A program made the position numbers and the translations under genes. Below, in pieces: positions 10,873 through 21,663 of a stretch of DNA of 64,000 bases (within the stretch, counting starts at the first letter, position 1; each line of letters starts with the position of its first letter). The DNA lies in contig CM065389.1 of assembly GCA_033060915.1 (NCBI GenBank), forward strand, positions 22,972,001 to 23,036,000. The letters run 5' to 3'. Below the pieces are notes generated by a model that saw only the letters and a list, made by a program, of their open reading frames with translations, had not been told where the DNA came from and did no database searches. Source of the DNA: Euryodendron excelsum (taxonomy: Eukaryota > Streptophyta > Magnoliopsida > Ericales > Pentaphylacaceae).

Positions 10873-11828
10873 AGTAGCGGAAATACTCGCAAACATCACA
10901 GCTGTCAGAGTAGCAGAAATACTCACAAATAGGTCGATATAGGAAATTGCCATACAAATGCCTATGTCACGATGACCGCTGTCAGAGTGGCAGAAACACT
11001 CAAAACCCAGGTCAACAATGTTGCCTGTTAGCCCACTTCGGTGAAAAATGACCAAACTGTTGCTTGGGCCTTTTCTGAGACTTTTCGGTCAAGATGACCT
11101 TTTTGCCCCTAGGCATCTGAACGCCCCGGGAACCACATCGGCTTTGGGTATCAAACCGGTAACTTCACAAGAATGCTTTTTATAGTATTTCCAAACTTCA
11201 TCTATCTTTCCGGATCATTCTGAGTCAGTTCCGGCCAACCCGGTACAAAATGACCGTTTTGCCCCTGGAGGGTGGGTCTCCTTTTCCTACCACACTGGCT
11301 CTGGGTATCAAACCGGTAACTTCCCAAGAATGCTTTTTATAGTGTCCTCAACCTTTCTTTATTTTTTTGGATCATTCCGAGTCAGTTCCGGCAAACTCGG
11401 TGCGAAATGACCATTTTACCCCTAGTGGGCCGATCACCTTTTCCAACTACACCGGCTTTGGGTATCAAACCGGCAACCTTTGGGGACACTCTGAATAATG
11501 TTTCCAAATCTCAAGTCTTCTTCCGGGACAGTCCGAGTCCGTCCCAGTAGCTTCTCGACCCGATTGACCGTTTTGCCTCTAAAGGCCCGGTCAATCTTTC
11601 CAACACTTTCTATCCTCATTTTTCAAGTCAAATACCTTCAAGACACTATTTTAAGTGTTCCTGCTCTTTTTCGGCCTTCCGGGTCATTCCCGGTCTCCCA
11701 AACTCCTTCTCAGACTTTTCGAAGTCACTCCTAGTGAAGCCAGGCTAAAAATTGCATGGTAGTCACTAGTACAGGCACCCAAATCTAGTCAAAGATACCT
11801 TGCTTGCCGACCTTAAACATTTCCTAAA

Positions 11829-11935
11829 TGGCTGGTGCCACTAGTAGTGGCGCTAAGCCAAAAAATGGCTTGGCGCCACTCCTAGTGGCGCCAGTGTAAT
11901 TTTTGGCAACAGGTGCCACTGCAACAGGCGCCAGT
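11829..11935. repeat. GGCGCC/ACTAGT palindrome cluster upstream of the LTR promoter
   Basis: Several overlapping inverted repeats built on TGGCGCCACT and AGTGGCGCCA, one centred on ACTAGT. It lies just upstream of the TATA box at 11949. The same words recur at the 5' end of the antisense PMD gene. Confidence 0.8.
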
Positions 11936-11948
11936 GCATTCCTCTCTC

Positions 11949-11956
11949 TATAAATA
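11949..11956 (+). promoter_or_regulatory. TATA box of LTR-B (TATAAATA)
   Basis: TATAAATA followed by CAGAGCCTCTT; the start of transcription is inferred near 11980. The box is kept in S2 (39586) and, on the minus strand, in M1 and S1/S3. It marks the U3/R border and leaves an unusually long R/U5 of about 3.4 kb. Confidence 0.7.
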
Positions 11957-12042
11957 CAGAGCCTCTTCCAGCGTGAAAGAGGTCCGCAAACTTAATCAAA
12001 AAAATCATATATTTCGATATACAAAGCTCGTGCACTCCCAAA

Positions 12043-12101
12043 ACCCTAGTTTTTCCAGGTTTTTCAAACCCTAGCCACTATACACTAAACCCTAGCCTCC
12101 T
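12043..12101 (+). promoter_or_regulatory. Telo-box-like AAACCCTAG cluster just after the start site
   Basis: Three AAACCCTAG words occur within 60 bases, 90-150 bases after the TATA box. AAACCCTA telo-boxes are known near start sites of plant translation-related genes. The cluster is kept in the other LTRs. Confidence 0.6.
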
Positions 12102-12474
12102 ATACACTCATACACACCTCCATACACTTATACACTAGCCTCCAACCTTCCTTTGAAGACTTGAAGAGCTGCAATCTGAAGTTTGAAGATTGAAGGTGAC
12201 TCTTGAAGATTGAAGATGAAGGTCAAGACGAAGATCGAAGACAAGCAAGGCGCGCAAAATAAACAAGACATATGGTAGGCTTCCCATTTAAATTTTTGCA
12301 CTTTTCCCCTCTCTCTTCTCTCTCCTAACCCACTTGGGTTTTCTCTATTTTAATCCCTCATCTCTTTCCCCCCCTTTCTTTGCATGCTTGAAACAAGGGG
12401 ACTCCCGGTCCATGTGTAGGATTAGACTATCGGACGGTCACCATGTCGGGGCTTTCCTTTAGGCTAATCGGAGA

Positions 12475-12482
12475 CCACGTGG
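12475..12482. promoter_or_regulatory. G-box palindrome CCACGTGG in the LTR leader
   Basis: CCACGTGG, a bZIP/bHLH type site. Also present at 24521, 32389, 37331, 53776 and 59760; altered to CCACGTGA in S2 (40111). It lies in a well-conserved block ending GGCCCCCTTGATTATGTGG. Confidence 0.55.
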
Positions 12483-12775
12483 GTCTGGCCCCCTTGATTA
12501 TGTGGTGAAGTCTTAACCTTGTATGTTCACGACCCCAAAATTGCATTGTACATATATTGATCATGCATCTTCCAAAAATCGTTTTCAAACTCGTTTTCAA
12601 AATTTGTATTAAACTTGTTTGCAAAATTGCATCAAAATCTCCTTTTCAAAAACATGTTTTCAAAATTACAATCCTAGGGTGATTCTAGCCTTTCCATGGC
12701 TAGGGTTGCTTTAGGAAAGTGTTACATTAAAAGTGACTTTTATGGTCTATATTTTCAAATCTTATTGTTTTTAAA

Positions 12776-12833
12776 ACCACTTTCTTAAAGTGGTTCTAAC
12801 CTTCTTATGGTTAGAATCACTTTAGGAAAGTGA
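12776..12833 (+). other. Row of three abutting hairpins in the LTR leader
   Basis: ACCACTTT-ctt-AAAGTGGT, then TTCTAACC-loop-GGTTAGAA, then TCACTTT-agg-AAAGTGA. A fourth, CTAGCC-loop-GGCTAG, lies upstream at 12685-12703. Other LTRs change both arms together (AACC/GGTT here, AGCC/GGCT in S2, M1). Confidence 0.7.
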
Positions 12834-12839
12834 TATGTT

Positions 12840-14880
12840 TTTATACCTTCTAAAAATTCTCTTTCCAAATCCCTCCTCCTAAAAATCTCTTTTTCAACAT
12901 ACTTTCCTAAAACTCTCCTTTCCAAAATTGTTTTCTAAAAACTCTTTCCAAAAATCTATCTTTCAAAACCTCCATTTTCAACTTCTTTCCAAAACGCTCT
13001 TTTCAAAGTCCACTTTCCAAAAACGTTCCCTAGGTCTCTTTCCCAGAAAAACTCTCCCCGAAAATGTTTCCAAAATCTTTCTTCTAGAAACTCCCCTCTA
13101 GGATTTTCTTCCAAAAAACTTGTTTCCAAAAAACCACTTTCCAAAAACTCCTTCTCTTTAAAATCTCTTTCCAAAAACTCTCTCTTCAAATTTACTTTCC
13201 AAAAATTCCTCTCTAGGATTCCCTTCTAAAAATCTTCATTTCTAAAAACGCACTTTCCAAAAACTCTTGCCTTAGAGCCCAAATCAAGCCCTAGAACTTA
13301 CAATTAGGAAACCCTAATTTTATTTCCAAAAACATGATTTTCAAACTTTGCCCCAAATCTAGGTTTCCAAAATCTCTTGTTTTCTACATCAAAACTATAC
13401 ATATTTCCAAAATCTCTTTTCTACATCGAAACTATAGTCTTCCAAATCTAGGGTTTCTAAAACCTCCCTTTCCAAATCCTTGTCAAATCAAATCTTCCCT
13501 TTAGAAAATCAAATCCAATCTTCCCATTTAGGAAACTAGGTCATATCCTCCGTTTTTGGAAACAAAATCAAGCCTCCTCTTTTAGAATCAAAATCTAATC
13601 CCTTGCTTTAGGAAATAGGAATCCAATCCCTTCCTAATCCAAATCTTTCCTAATTCAAATCCTTCCTAATCCTCCACTTTCCCAAATCTTAAGTTTCCAA
13701 AACTTGAACATAAAAATCTTTCCTAAATTTTAAAACTCAACTTTCAAATCTTTCCTAATTTAACCCTTTCCTAATCCTACCCCTTTCCAAATCTTAACTT
13801 TCCAAATCTAAGTTTTCAAACCTTTCCTAAACTCAAACCTTTCCTAATCTCAAGATTTTCTAAAATTCAAACTCTAAAACTTTCAAAATCTTAAACTTTT
13901 TAAATTTCAAATCTTTCTAAAATTCTAAGCTTTCTAAATTCAAAACTTTCTTAAGTTAAGACTTTCCAAATCTAAAACTTTCTAAACTCAAAACTTTCTT
14001 ATTTTCAAAACTTCCTTGTTTTCTAAACTTTTTTATTTTCAAAATTTCCCTATTTCAAAAAATTTCAAATTCAAAACTTTCTTAAGTTGAAACATTCCAA
14101 ATTCAAAACTTTTCTAAGTTGAAACTTTCTTAATTCAAAACTTTCCTAATTTCAAAACCTTTCCTAATTTGAAATCTTTCCTAAAATGACACTTTCCTAA
14201 TTTCGAAGCTCTCCTAATTTGAAAACTTTCTTAATTCGAAAACTTTCCTAATTGGGAAACTTTCCTAAGTCGAACCTTTCGTAATTCGAATCTTTCCTAA
14301 ATCCAATCCGTTCCTAAATCTTCCAAGTCCAACATTCGATTCCAATCTTTCTTAATCTCAAGTCCTTTCTAAATTCTCTCTTTCCTAAGTCTAGGTTTCC
14401 TAAAACCAAGTCCTTCCAAAATCAAATCTTCCAATCAAAGTTCAATCTCTCAATTTTCTAATCCAATTTCCAATTCAATCTCTTTCTTCCAAATCAATCT
14501 CTTCTCAATCGGACTCTTGTCTGAACTATGACTGACCTGATTCCTACAAAAGGATACGTAGGCAACCTTCATAGGTGTGGTCACAACTTCTTTCAAATTT
14601 CAAATTCCAAATTTCCAGTTCTACAAAACCTTTCCAAATCTCCAATTCTACAATCTTCTTCAAGTTTCCAATTCTATGTTTTATTTCCAATTTTCAAATC
14701 CAAAAATCTATTTTCAAATCTCACTTTCCAATTTCTAAAACTTTCCAATTCCAATTCCATCTTTTCAAATCCCTTCTAAATTCAAATCGAATTCTTCCTT
14801 TTAAATCCACTTCCAAATCAACTCTCTTTTATTGCACTTGCATATCATGCATCGTGTTTTTCTAAACATTCATTTTCAAA
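12840..14880. repeat. Cryptic pyrimidine/A-rich repeat of LTR-B
   Basis: About 2 kb of drifting short words such as AACTTTCCTAA and TTTCCAAAA, with very few G on the plus strand. No stable period and no coding signal. The matching tracts of the other LTRs are at 22160-24170, 30120-32030, 35050-36980, 40470-42540, 51430-53420 and 60120-62140. Confidence 0.85.
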
Positions 14881-15377
14881 GCTGATAGGATTGAACAATA
14901 GTTAGTTAAAGACTCTCATAGGTGAATCTAGGGTAGATTGACATGTAGGTATCGAAAGGGCGGGGTAGGGTGATGGCTTAGTGAGTCTTCCCTACACGTA
15001 ACCAACCTCCGAACCTAAATCACTGATTTCAAAGACCAAAATGGAGTTATTTTTCAAAAAGGGCTAAATGTTTTCCAAAGATTGCCAAACAATCTGTTTT
15101 CTTAAAAACCCTCTTTTGAGGAGATATTTTCAAAATCCTTTTTCAAAACCCTAAGTGTAGTCTTCGGATTATTCTTAGTTTTTAGGTGACCTAACTCACC
15201 TTCATCAAGTTAGGTGGTGACTACGAATCTTTTCTAAAAACCCTTTATTCAAATATATTTTCAAGTCAAACCTAGTCGCACTCATTCTTCTAGGAGGGTG
15301 AGTTCTAATGAGAGGGTACAACATTTTTCCCGCTTGTATGAGTATTCCTCGAGTGCGAAAACTCTGGGCGCGACAGC

Positions 15378-15396
15378 TGGCGACTCCACTGGGGAC
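15378..15396 (+). promoter_or_regulatory. Primer-binding site of I2, tRNA-Arg type
   Basis: TGGCGACTCCACTGGGGAC starts two bases after the LTR end. It is complementary to the 3' end of a plant tRNA-Arg (acceptor plus T-arm, ending GGAGTCGCCA). Arginine priming is characteristic of Ogre and related Tat elements. Confidence 0.85.
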
Positions 15397-16835
15397 ACTT
15401 AGAGGGTTAGGCCATAGTCATGTCTCTTTATCCTTCACCCATGTAGAGTCTTCAATTAACTTGTTCAATCCTATTCACTTTAAATTTTCAAAATTGTTTT
15501 AAAAAAAATATGCATTTATTTATATTATCTTGTATTATGTTTGTCATCCACATACTAACACTTGCATCTTGGTTTTTTAGGTACACATTTTGTTTAAATT
15601 TTATTAACTGTTATGCATGAATGTGATGAACAGGATGAATGGGAGTTGTTGGGCTCTTTCCTCCACTTTTAAAAATCGCACACACACTGCATGTGCACCT
15701 ACATTCTGCATACTTGCATTATTACCCTGATGTGACCTTTCTAGTTAGAAAGGGGGAACGGTATATTGGTTGTGGGCAAGATGCTGTGTCAGTTTCTTCG
15801 CCTACGGCCTCTTGATGGTTCCCCCACTCGGATCAACAACCAATCATGGCACCACCTCGGGAAGTGGGCCTAGGTTTGAAGATCCAGGGACCGAGCCTTT
15901 TTAGGATGCATTAGTCAACCCTTAACCTCATACTCATATAGACACCATGCATAGCCAAACCTCTGTCGGATTTAAGACACGAGCACCATTTTCAAAATCA
16001 CAGAGGAAAGGGCGACTGCTCTTACTTTCATTTATACATGTCTATTCCTATTGTTATACTAACTGTATTCATACTGTTATAATGCCTGTCTAACTGCTCA
16101 TGCATGCACGTTTATCTTGCTACTGCATTCTCTCTCCTTATACTCTTTGCATACCCATATTCATGCATTCAATATTCCATGTCAAGACAAGAGTTTCAAG
16201 TAACTCAAGTCACTGCATTCTCATGCATATGATCAACCCATTGAGAGTGGCACCAAAGTCACTCTCCCTTGCATTAAAGCTACCCAAACCCTAAGGGTTC
16301 TCGCATAACCCAAAGGACTCATGGCATGCATCTTAATTCATTCCATAAGAAGGGCCCCAATCCCTCTATGCTCATGAAGATAGGATTGCCAAGAAGACAA
16401 GGAGCAACCAATCAACAAGATCTCTCAGCGACCTCCTCGACATCAAATCCAAGGAAGGCGAATTTGAAAACTCAAGAGTAGTTTAGGGTTCTCCTTTGTA
16501 AAAGTAGATAGGTGGAAGTCCAAAGGAAAATGTTCCCCCTTCCCCTATTAAAATGTATTTCAATTCCTTTTGTATCTTAAACCCAAAATTCAATGTATTT
16601 CTTTACTTTTATGAATAAATGTGTGGATGATTGAAGGTTCCTACCTGACGGTAAGGTGTCTGCATACAGGGGCAAATCCCCTATCTCCAAGAATGGGCCA
16701 ATACATCATGTTAGTTTTCCTCCTAAAGAGGGGCACCTTAGAACATGCATTGCATAAAGACTTGTCAAGGTCAAACACTGACTCTTTCCTTTTGTTGGTT
16801 TTAGGTACCTTCTCTCATTCCCCAATCTTACAAGC
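15397..16835 (+). other. Leader of internal region I2
   Basis: Sequence between the primer-binding site and gag. It matches the I1 leader from 15561 and the M1 leader in reverse. It carries the conserved short frame at 16100-16294 and another at 16621-16863. No domain is recognised. Confidence 0.8.
16100..16294 (+). CDS. Conserved 64-codon leader reading frame (I2), function unknown
   Basis: Same start, stop and length as the frame at 2860-3054, with only a few residue changes (for instance Arg for His at residue 4, Ser for Leu at residue 33). Whether it is translated is unknown. Confidence 0.3.
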   Translation: MHARLSCYCILSPYTLCIPIFMHSIFHVKTRVSSNSSHCILMHMINPLRVAPKSLSLALKLPKP

Positions 16836-18094
16836 ATGGAATTGCTTACTCTTGATACATTAACTCAATTACTAGCAGAGGCAAGAGGAGTCAAGCATAA
16901 GATGATCGAAATGGAAGGTATGCTTTCCTCACTCTTGTCCCACGCAACTCATGAGCAAGCAGAGTCCTCGCAGGCCCAAACCCATGATGGATGAAAAAGG
17001 ATGAAGAAGGAAAACCATGACTATGCTGCCACCATTGCTTACCAACGACCTCCCCAGGCCGAGGGGCTTGATCGGACGCCTTCTAAATCAACCCCAAACC
17101 AAACACAAAGACTATATAATCTCTCTTTCGGATATCACCCCAACCCATTTGGCCCTGCCACCGAAAATTGTCCCATTTTAAAACATAGAACCCGAAGCCC
17201 TTTCAATTCCTGAACCATCGACCCAACTGTGACCTCACCAAAGCTCGGTCCCCAATCATCAAAAACATCTGCAACACCTCCTCGGCCTAGGCGAACAAGT
17301 GGAAAAAAGCGGACATTTACTAAGCTCGCATGCTCACAGACCGCGAGTTACTTTGGCCTCTTAGCAGCTGGATATCTGAAACCTATACCTGCCCAACCCC
17401 GGCCCAATCCTCTGCCTCATTACTTCAAATCTGTGGCAAGCTGTAAGTATCATTCGGACAGCCTAGGACATGACACTGAAGATTGTTTGTCCCTCAAGCA
17501 TAAGATTCAAGACCTGATAGATAACAAGATCATTGAGATACGACCAGTAAATCCTTCTCCGAACAGCCCTACAAACCCTTCACTGGACCGCACCGTCAAC
17601 ATCGTTACAAATTTGGTAACAAGAAGGGTTGTTTTGTTGCATGCCAAGAGATATATTACAAGGATGGGGAGGAGGAGATGGAATGCGACGATATGGAACA
17701 GAGTCGTATAGGATGCAACCCCGATAAAATGCTAGCCGCCGAAGACAAACTCGCATATGAATCTGTGAAGAAAATTGACCAGGAGCTGTCCAAACTAGGT
17801 AACAAAAATCTCCCATTGTGTACACCTGAGGAGCATCAAGCTCTAACTGGAGGCTAGAGCAGAAAACCCCGGGCACAACCTATCGAGCTGGACAAGTATG
17901 AGTCGCCCTAGTGGTTTGTTAGAGAAACTCCGGAACAAACAAATGAAGGCAAGACAGTCAAGAAAGCTAACAATTACATCATCACCGCCAACTCACTTGG
18001 AGCTCCGAGAGAAGCATTTACCTATCTTGCCTTGGCTGAAAATCTCAACTGTGGATGGAATGCAAACGAGGGCACAGGCCCAAGACCTTACTAA
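16836..18094 (+). pseudogene. gag: gag pseudogene of I2 (shortened Tat/Ogre-type gag)
   Basis: Same build as the I1 copy: helix-forming start at the ATG 16836, no capsid-like core, Pro-rich linker, zinc-knuckle-like CKYHSDSLGHDTEDC, then DNKIIEIRPVNPSPNSP and the shared tail ending RPY before TAA at 18092. Here the first segment stays open (CAA where I1 has TAA). A TGA about 50 codons in, a TGA near 17213, and small frame changes after 17600 interrupt it. The knuckle region is in frame for longer than in I1 (no extra T). It cannot encode a whole gag. The long deletion relative to M1 is shared by I1 and I2, so it predates their duplication. Confidence 0.8.
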
Positions 18095-20053
18095 AAATGG
18101 ATTCCTTGCACAAGCATACAAGAGAGGGGTGTTTTCACCCACTTTCTTTCTATCCCTTTTACTTTTTGTCTTTAAATTGATGTTTACATTCCGTTTTTGC
18201 TTAGGAACTCTATGCTTTCCATAAAATTGATAATAGTAATCAAGTAACAGTCTTTTATTCTATTGCTATTGTCTTATCTTCTCTTGTGAGTGGTAGCTAC
18301 TTTCTACATAAGGGGCACGGTTTGTCATATGGAATGGTCTGACTTGAAGGGATGATAGCATGAGTTAACCACTCACCATATGATCAACTTTCCAAAAAGA
18401 GAGAGGATAAGGATGAGTGAGGATACCCAAAGGCAGCACTTGCGAGACTCTGAAGCTAAGCGATGTGTGGCCTGTTTATCAAAAGGAAGAGGAGCCATCT
18501 TTCACTTCCCCACATATAAAATAAAAGAATAAATAAAAAAATGTGCTTATACTCCTTTTGCTTAACCCCTAGAGCCTCACAACAAGCGAAAATTTTCTTT
18601 GTCAACCCCGATCCGAGACTGTCCTCCCCACACTGTGGCAGACAATAGTTTGAGAACTCTAGGAGTGGTGTCCACCTCTATAATGCTAGGATAGTGTCGA
18701 AAGCTCTATAAATCAAGCAATCTCATTCAAAGTGAGGAGAGGCCTTCATTTCGTTTCCCAGACAGTCAAAAGCAACCCCTTGCCAAACCTGTTGAGCCAT
18801 CTATCCTTTTCTCAAGAAAACCCCAACCTAGGGATCATTGCCCACATTGGGTAGATTGAACCGCCAAAGAAAAGGTTTAAAGAAAAAGGATTGAGGAATT
18901 AGTCGTTCCATAAAAGAAAATAAAGGACAAAGTAAAGGAAAAAGTTACCAAGGGGCAAGAAGCCAAAAAAAAAAAAAGAAGAAGAAAACCATGATTCTAA
19001 GGAAAGGCCTAAAGGAGCGATGATTGAGTCATCTTCAAAAGCGTGATAAGAAGAACAAATGAGAAGAAAGTCATCTCAAAAAGTATATAGAAAGGGTGAA
19101 AGAACAAGGTCGTTTTCACCCTGAGAAGTATATGGTCAAAAGCAAGAAGGAAATTTAAAAGTGATCCTAGGTTACGAAGAAACCTAGTAGAAACAATAGG
19201 TTCGATCCTTTACCCTTTCCTTGTAAAACCCCGAAACCATGGCCTACATTACAACCCTATCAAAGTTCCCTCTGATTGAATACAGATTGCTTGATCTAAA
19301 TGAGCTAGATACGCTGCCAAAGCTAAAGAAGGATGCTAATCCTACTGAAAAGTAGTCAAGGATGGTGTGGATCTAAACTCTATCGAAAACAACATCAAAT
19401 TCAAGCCTACATATCCCGTTGTTTCTAAAACCCCCATAACCTATCCTACATTACGGTCCTAAACATAGTCTCCTCGGATTGAAATGACTGGCCACTTATC
19501 GCTCTGCCAAAGGTCAGGCAAGCTGTTGCTAAAGCCCTGAGAGTCGAGAGTCTCAGCCTAATAACCCTATACACTAACCCTAAGACAGAGAGTGCGAGGC
19601 GATCAAGAGGTTGAGAACGGTGCGAAGTGCTATCATCCAGTCAAGGTAGGGTCGAGCCAAAGGAGAGGCTAAATCCCCAAAGAGGACGAAGTTGCCATTC
19701 CCAAGACTACAAGTTTAACAATACCCCGTGTCATTCTGTTAACATATTTCTAACCTGTACATATGTTTAAAAAAAAAAAATCAACATGGGCTTCACACAC
19801 ATAGGATATAACTGCCTGTAGAAATAAAATTCATCAACATCAACTCATATAATAGATATCTAACATCATCAAACATCACATGCATCTGATCATATGCCTA
19901 GTTGTAAAAATCATAAATATATATGTCCATCCGTGCATCTAAGTACCATAAATATCCATTTTTGTACAAAATATCAGAATAAAACCGTCTAACATAAATA
20001 TAACTAAGGGACAAGGGGCAAAAGAGGATCAGAGTCTCTACAAGGGGCATCTA
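18095..20053 (+). other. Non-coding stretch between gag and the antisense PMD gene (I2)
   Basis: Aligns with I1 4854-6525, then continues past the I1 deletion point (about 19758) for another 300 bases of A/T-rich sequence beyond the PMD stop codon. Contains poly-A runs at 18966-18977 and 19770-19780. No pol motif is seen. Confidence 0.6.
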
Positions 20054-20140
20054 TCACAGGTCAAAGTCGATATCGTCTAGATCAAAATCCCCGAAACCCG
20101 GCATCGGAGGAGGTGGATAACTACTCGAAGCACCACCATC

Positions 20141-20228
20141 CTGCAGGGAAGATAGAACCAAAATCAGCTACCTACAAAAGCAACTACGCAACAGCAGAGC
20201 AAGAAGAAGCAAAGAAAGAATAACATAC
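20141..20228 (-). other. Predicted small intron of the PMD gene (I2)
   Basis: Minus-strand donor GTATGTTA after GATGGGGGG and acceptor TTCCCTGCAG before GATGGTGGTGC. Removing 88 bases joins the coiled-coil exon to the acidic tail. In M1 the same intron carries the S1 insertion and its acceptor reads CTGCAAG. Confidence 0.6.
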
Positions 20229-21658
20229 CCCCCCATCGCCCATCTGAGATAACTGAGCCGTCAGGGAAGCTACCTCGGCCTGGTACTGATCCCACTCCAT
20301 CTGGTACTGATCTCTCTGGTCTCTCACGGCAGTAAACTCGGCCTGGGGCATATATCCTCCAGCACGGCGTCATAAGTCAACCACCTCCAAGCTAACAGCG
20401 TACCTGCCGACCATTACCTCAAACCGGGTAAAGGCACCGACTGAATGAGCCCCAAAATCTGTAGCATAATCTGTATCTAGAGGAAGCAAGAACTCGGCAC
20501 CTGGCTAACGCTCCTGATAAGGGATAAGCACTCCCGCCACCAAGGCTCCAAACATATACTCCGGTGGAGCCCCTGCTAATTGGAACTCCTTATGAAACTG
20601 CCGCCAGTGTTGCTCTCCAAGATAGGACTCCCAAGTGTCATCACTGAGAAAAGCAGCTCTCGACAGGGACAACGGGACCAAGTACCGGACTGTCTCATAG
20701 TGGATTGATCCAATGAAGGGCCGCCAAGTTATATCCCTCGCCTCAATCAGCTCCAGGTTAGCCCGGAGCGTCACAAAATCGGTAATCTCCGATTGCTGGG
20801 CTACCCAGTCACGAGCCCACCTCAAAGCACGAGGATAGAGATCATCCTCAACAACTGCAGGGCGACGGACAGGAAGGTACTTGTAACTCCACCAGATGAG
20901 GAAGGGCCAGAAACTAGTCATGCTACCCCAGCGGGAGGAGGTCCGGACCCGCATCGACTGAAGGAAGTAGCCAAAGGAGAAGGACCCCTAGTCCAGCTCA
21001 GACAAAGCTCCAAGATCGGCTACTATACTCACCAAACGACACGGCACAAGTGACTTGTTGTTGTTGCAGAAGCAGCTGAAGATGATATACAACACAAGTC
21101 GCCATCTCATGATGTCCCCTCCTAGTAGACGATTGCTCAGTAGCAAAGGTATGCTCATCCTGACTGATCCAAGAGACTGGGAAAGTAAAATGCTCAGGAG
21201 GAGGCAAGTCCAACAGCAAACAGGCCTCGTCCCTACTGACTGGATGTAGGGTGATCCGCCGATCGACAAAGGAAAGCCCTGGGATGATCGCCCAATCCAA
21301 AGGAGTGGGACCTAACTCGAAGCCGACAAAATGAAAGGTCTCGGTCTCCTCGAACCATCGCTCAACCAATGCCAGTACTAAATGCCGGTTCAGGCGGTTA
21401 GCCTGTAATCCTATAAAGGCACCAAACCCGATCTCCGCCAAGAAGGCACGATATGATGGAGCAGCCCACTGCATGGTCATGAAAACCTGATGAACAGCCC
21501 CTCTGAATGCTGTATGTACCCGCAGAGGAGGTAAATGCTGTCTAGAGTACACACTGGGGTGATAAGCAAGATCCCCGAGTGGTGGGACATCCGGTATCTG
21601 CAGATCTCCCAAGTCAGCATCCGTCTGCCTATGCCAGGAAGAAGCTCTCCCGTAATCG

Positions 21659-21663
21659 GTCAC
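21659..21663. repeat. Target-site duplication of M1, left copy (GTCAC)
   Basis: GTCAC precedes TGTCGCGCCC here and follows the right end of M1 at 55933-55937. The I1 copy has the uninterrupted PMD sequence with a single GGTCACCTGATC at 7767-7778. Confidence 0.95.

Larger units (their letters stand above)
9339..15375 (+). mobile_element. LTR-B of element P, shared middle LTR (6,037 bp)
   Basis: It starts TGTAAGCACCCC after a polypurine tract and ends GGGCGCGACA before a primer-binding site, so it serves as 3' LTR of I1 and 5' LTR of I2. It is the longest copy because of a 17-unit minisatellite. Order of parts: minisatellite 9534-10872, GAGTA/TACTC hairpins to about 11000, three repeats of about 160 bp (11085-11560) built around AAATGACC..TTTTGCCCC and TCAAACCGGTAA, GGCGCC palindromes 11829-11935, TATA box 11949, AAACCCTA motifs 12043-12101, G-box 12475, hairpins 12776-12833, cryptic repeat about 12840-14880, and a conserved end. 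Confidence 0.93.
20054..21663 (-). pseudogene. Antisense PMD pseudogene of I2, 3' part (split by M1)
   Basis: The gene reads on the minus strand from 56174, is cut by M1 at the GTCAC duplication, and resumes here. This part holds the whole PMD-like core, then a coiled-coil-like RDQRDQYQMEWDQYQAE segment, an 88-base intron (20141-20228, donor GTATGT, acceptor CTGCAG), and a short acidic tail (GFGDFDLDDIDFDL) before TGA at 20054-20056. Damage: an extra C near 21117 shifts the frame inside the core, TAG at 20988-20990 (also present in M1), TAG at 20505-20507 (also in I1) and a TGA near 20370. Among the three copies it best preserves the C-terminal gene structure. Function of element-borne PMD proteins is not known. 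Confidence 0.82.

Noticed and set aside
12043..12130. AAACCCTA words as an interstitial telomere tract
   Set aside because: The words are separated by unrelated bases and repeat at the same place in each LTR; there is no tandem TTTAGGG array.
13001..14500. Short frames in the cryptic-repeat tracts rich in Phe, Ser, Asn and Lys
   Set aside because: They are explained by the base skew of the tract and are not conserved in start, end or frame.
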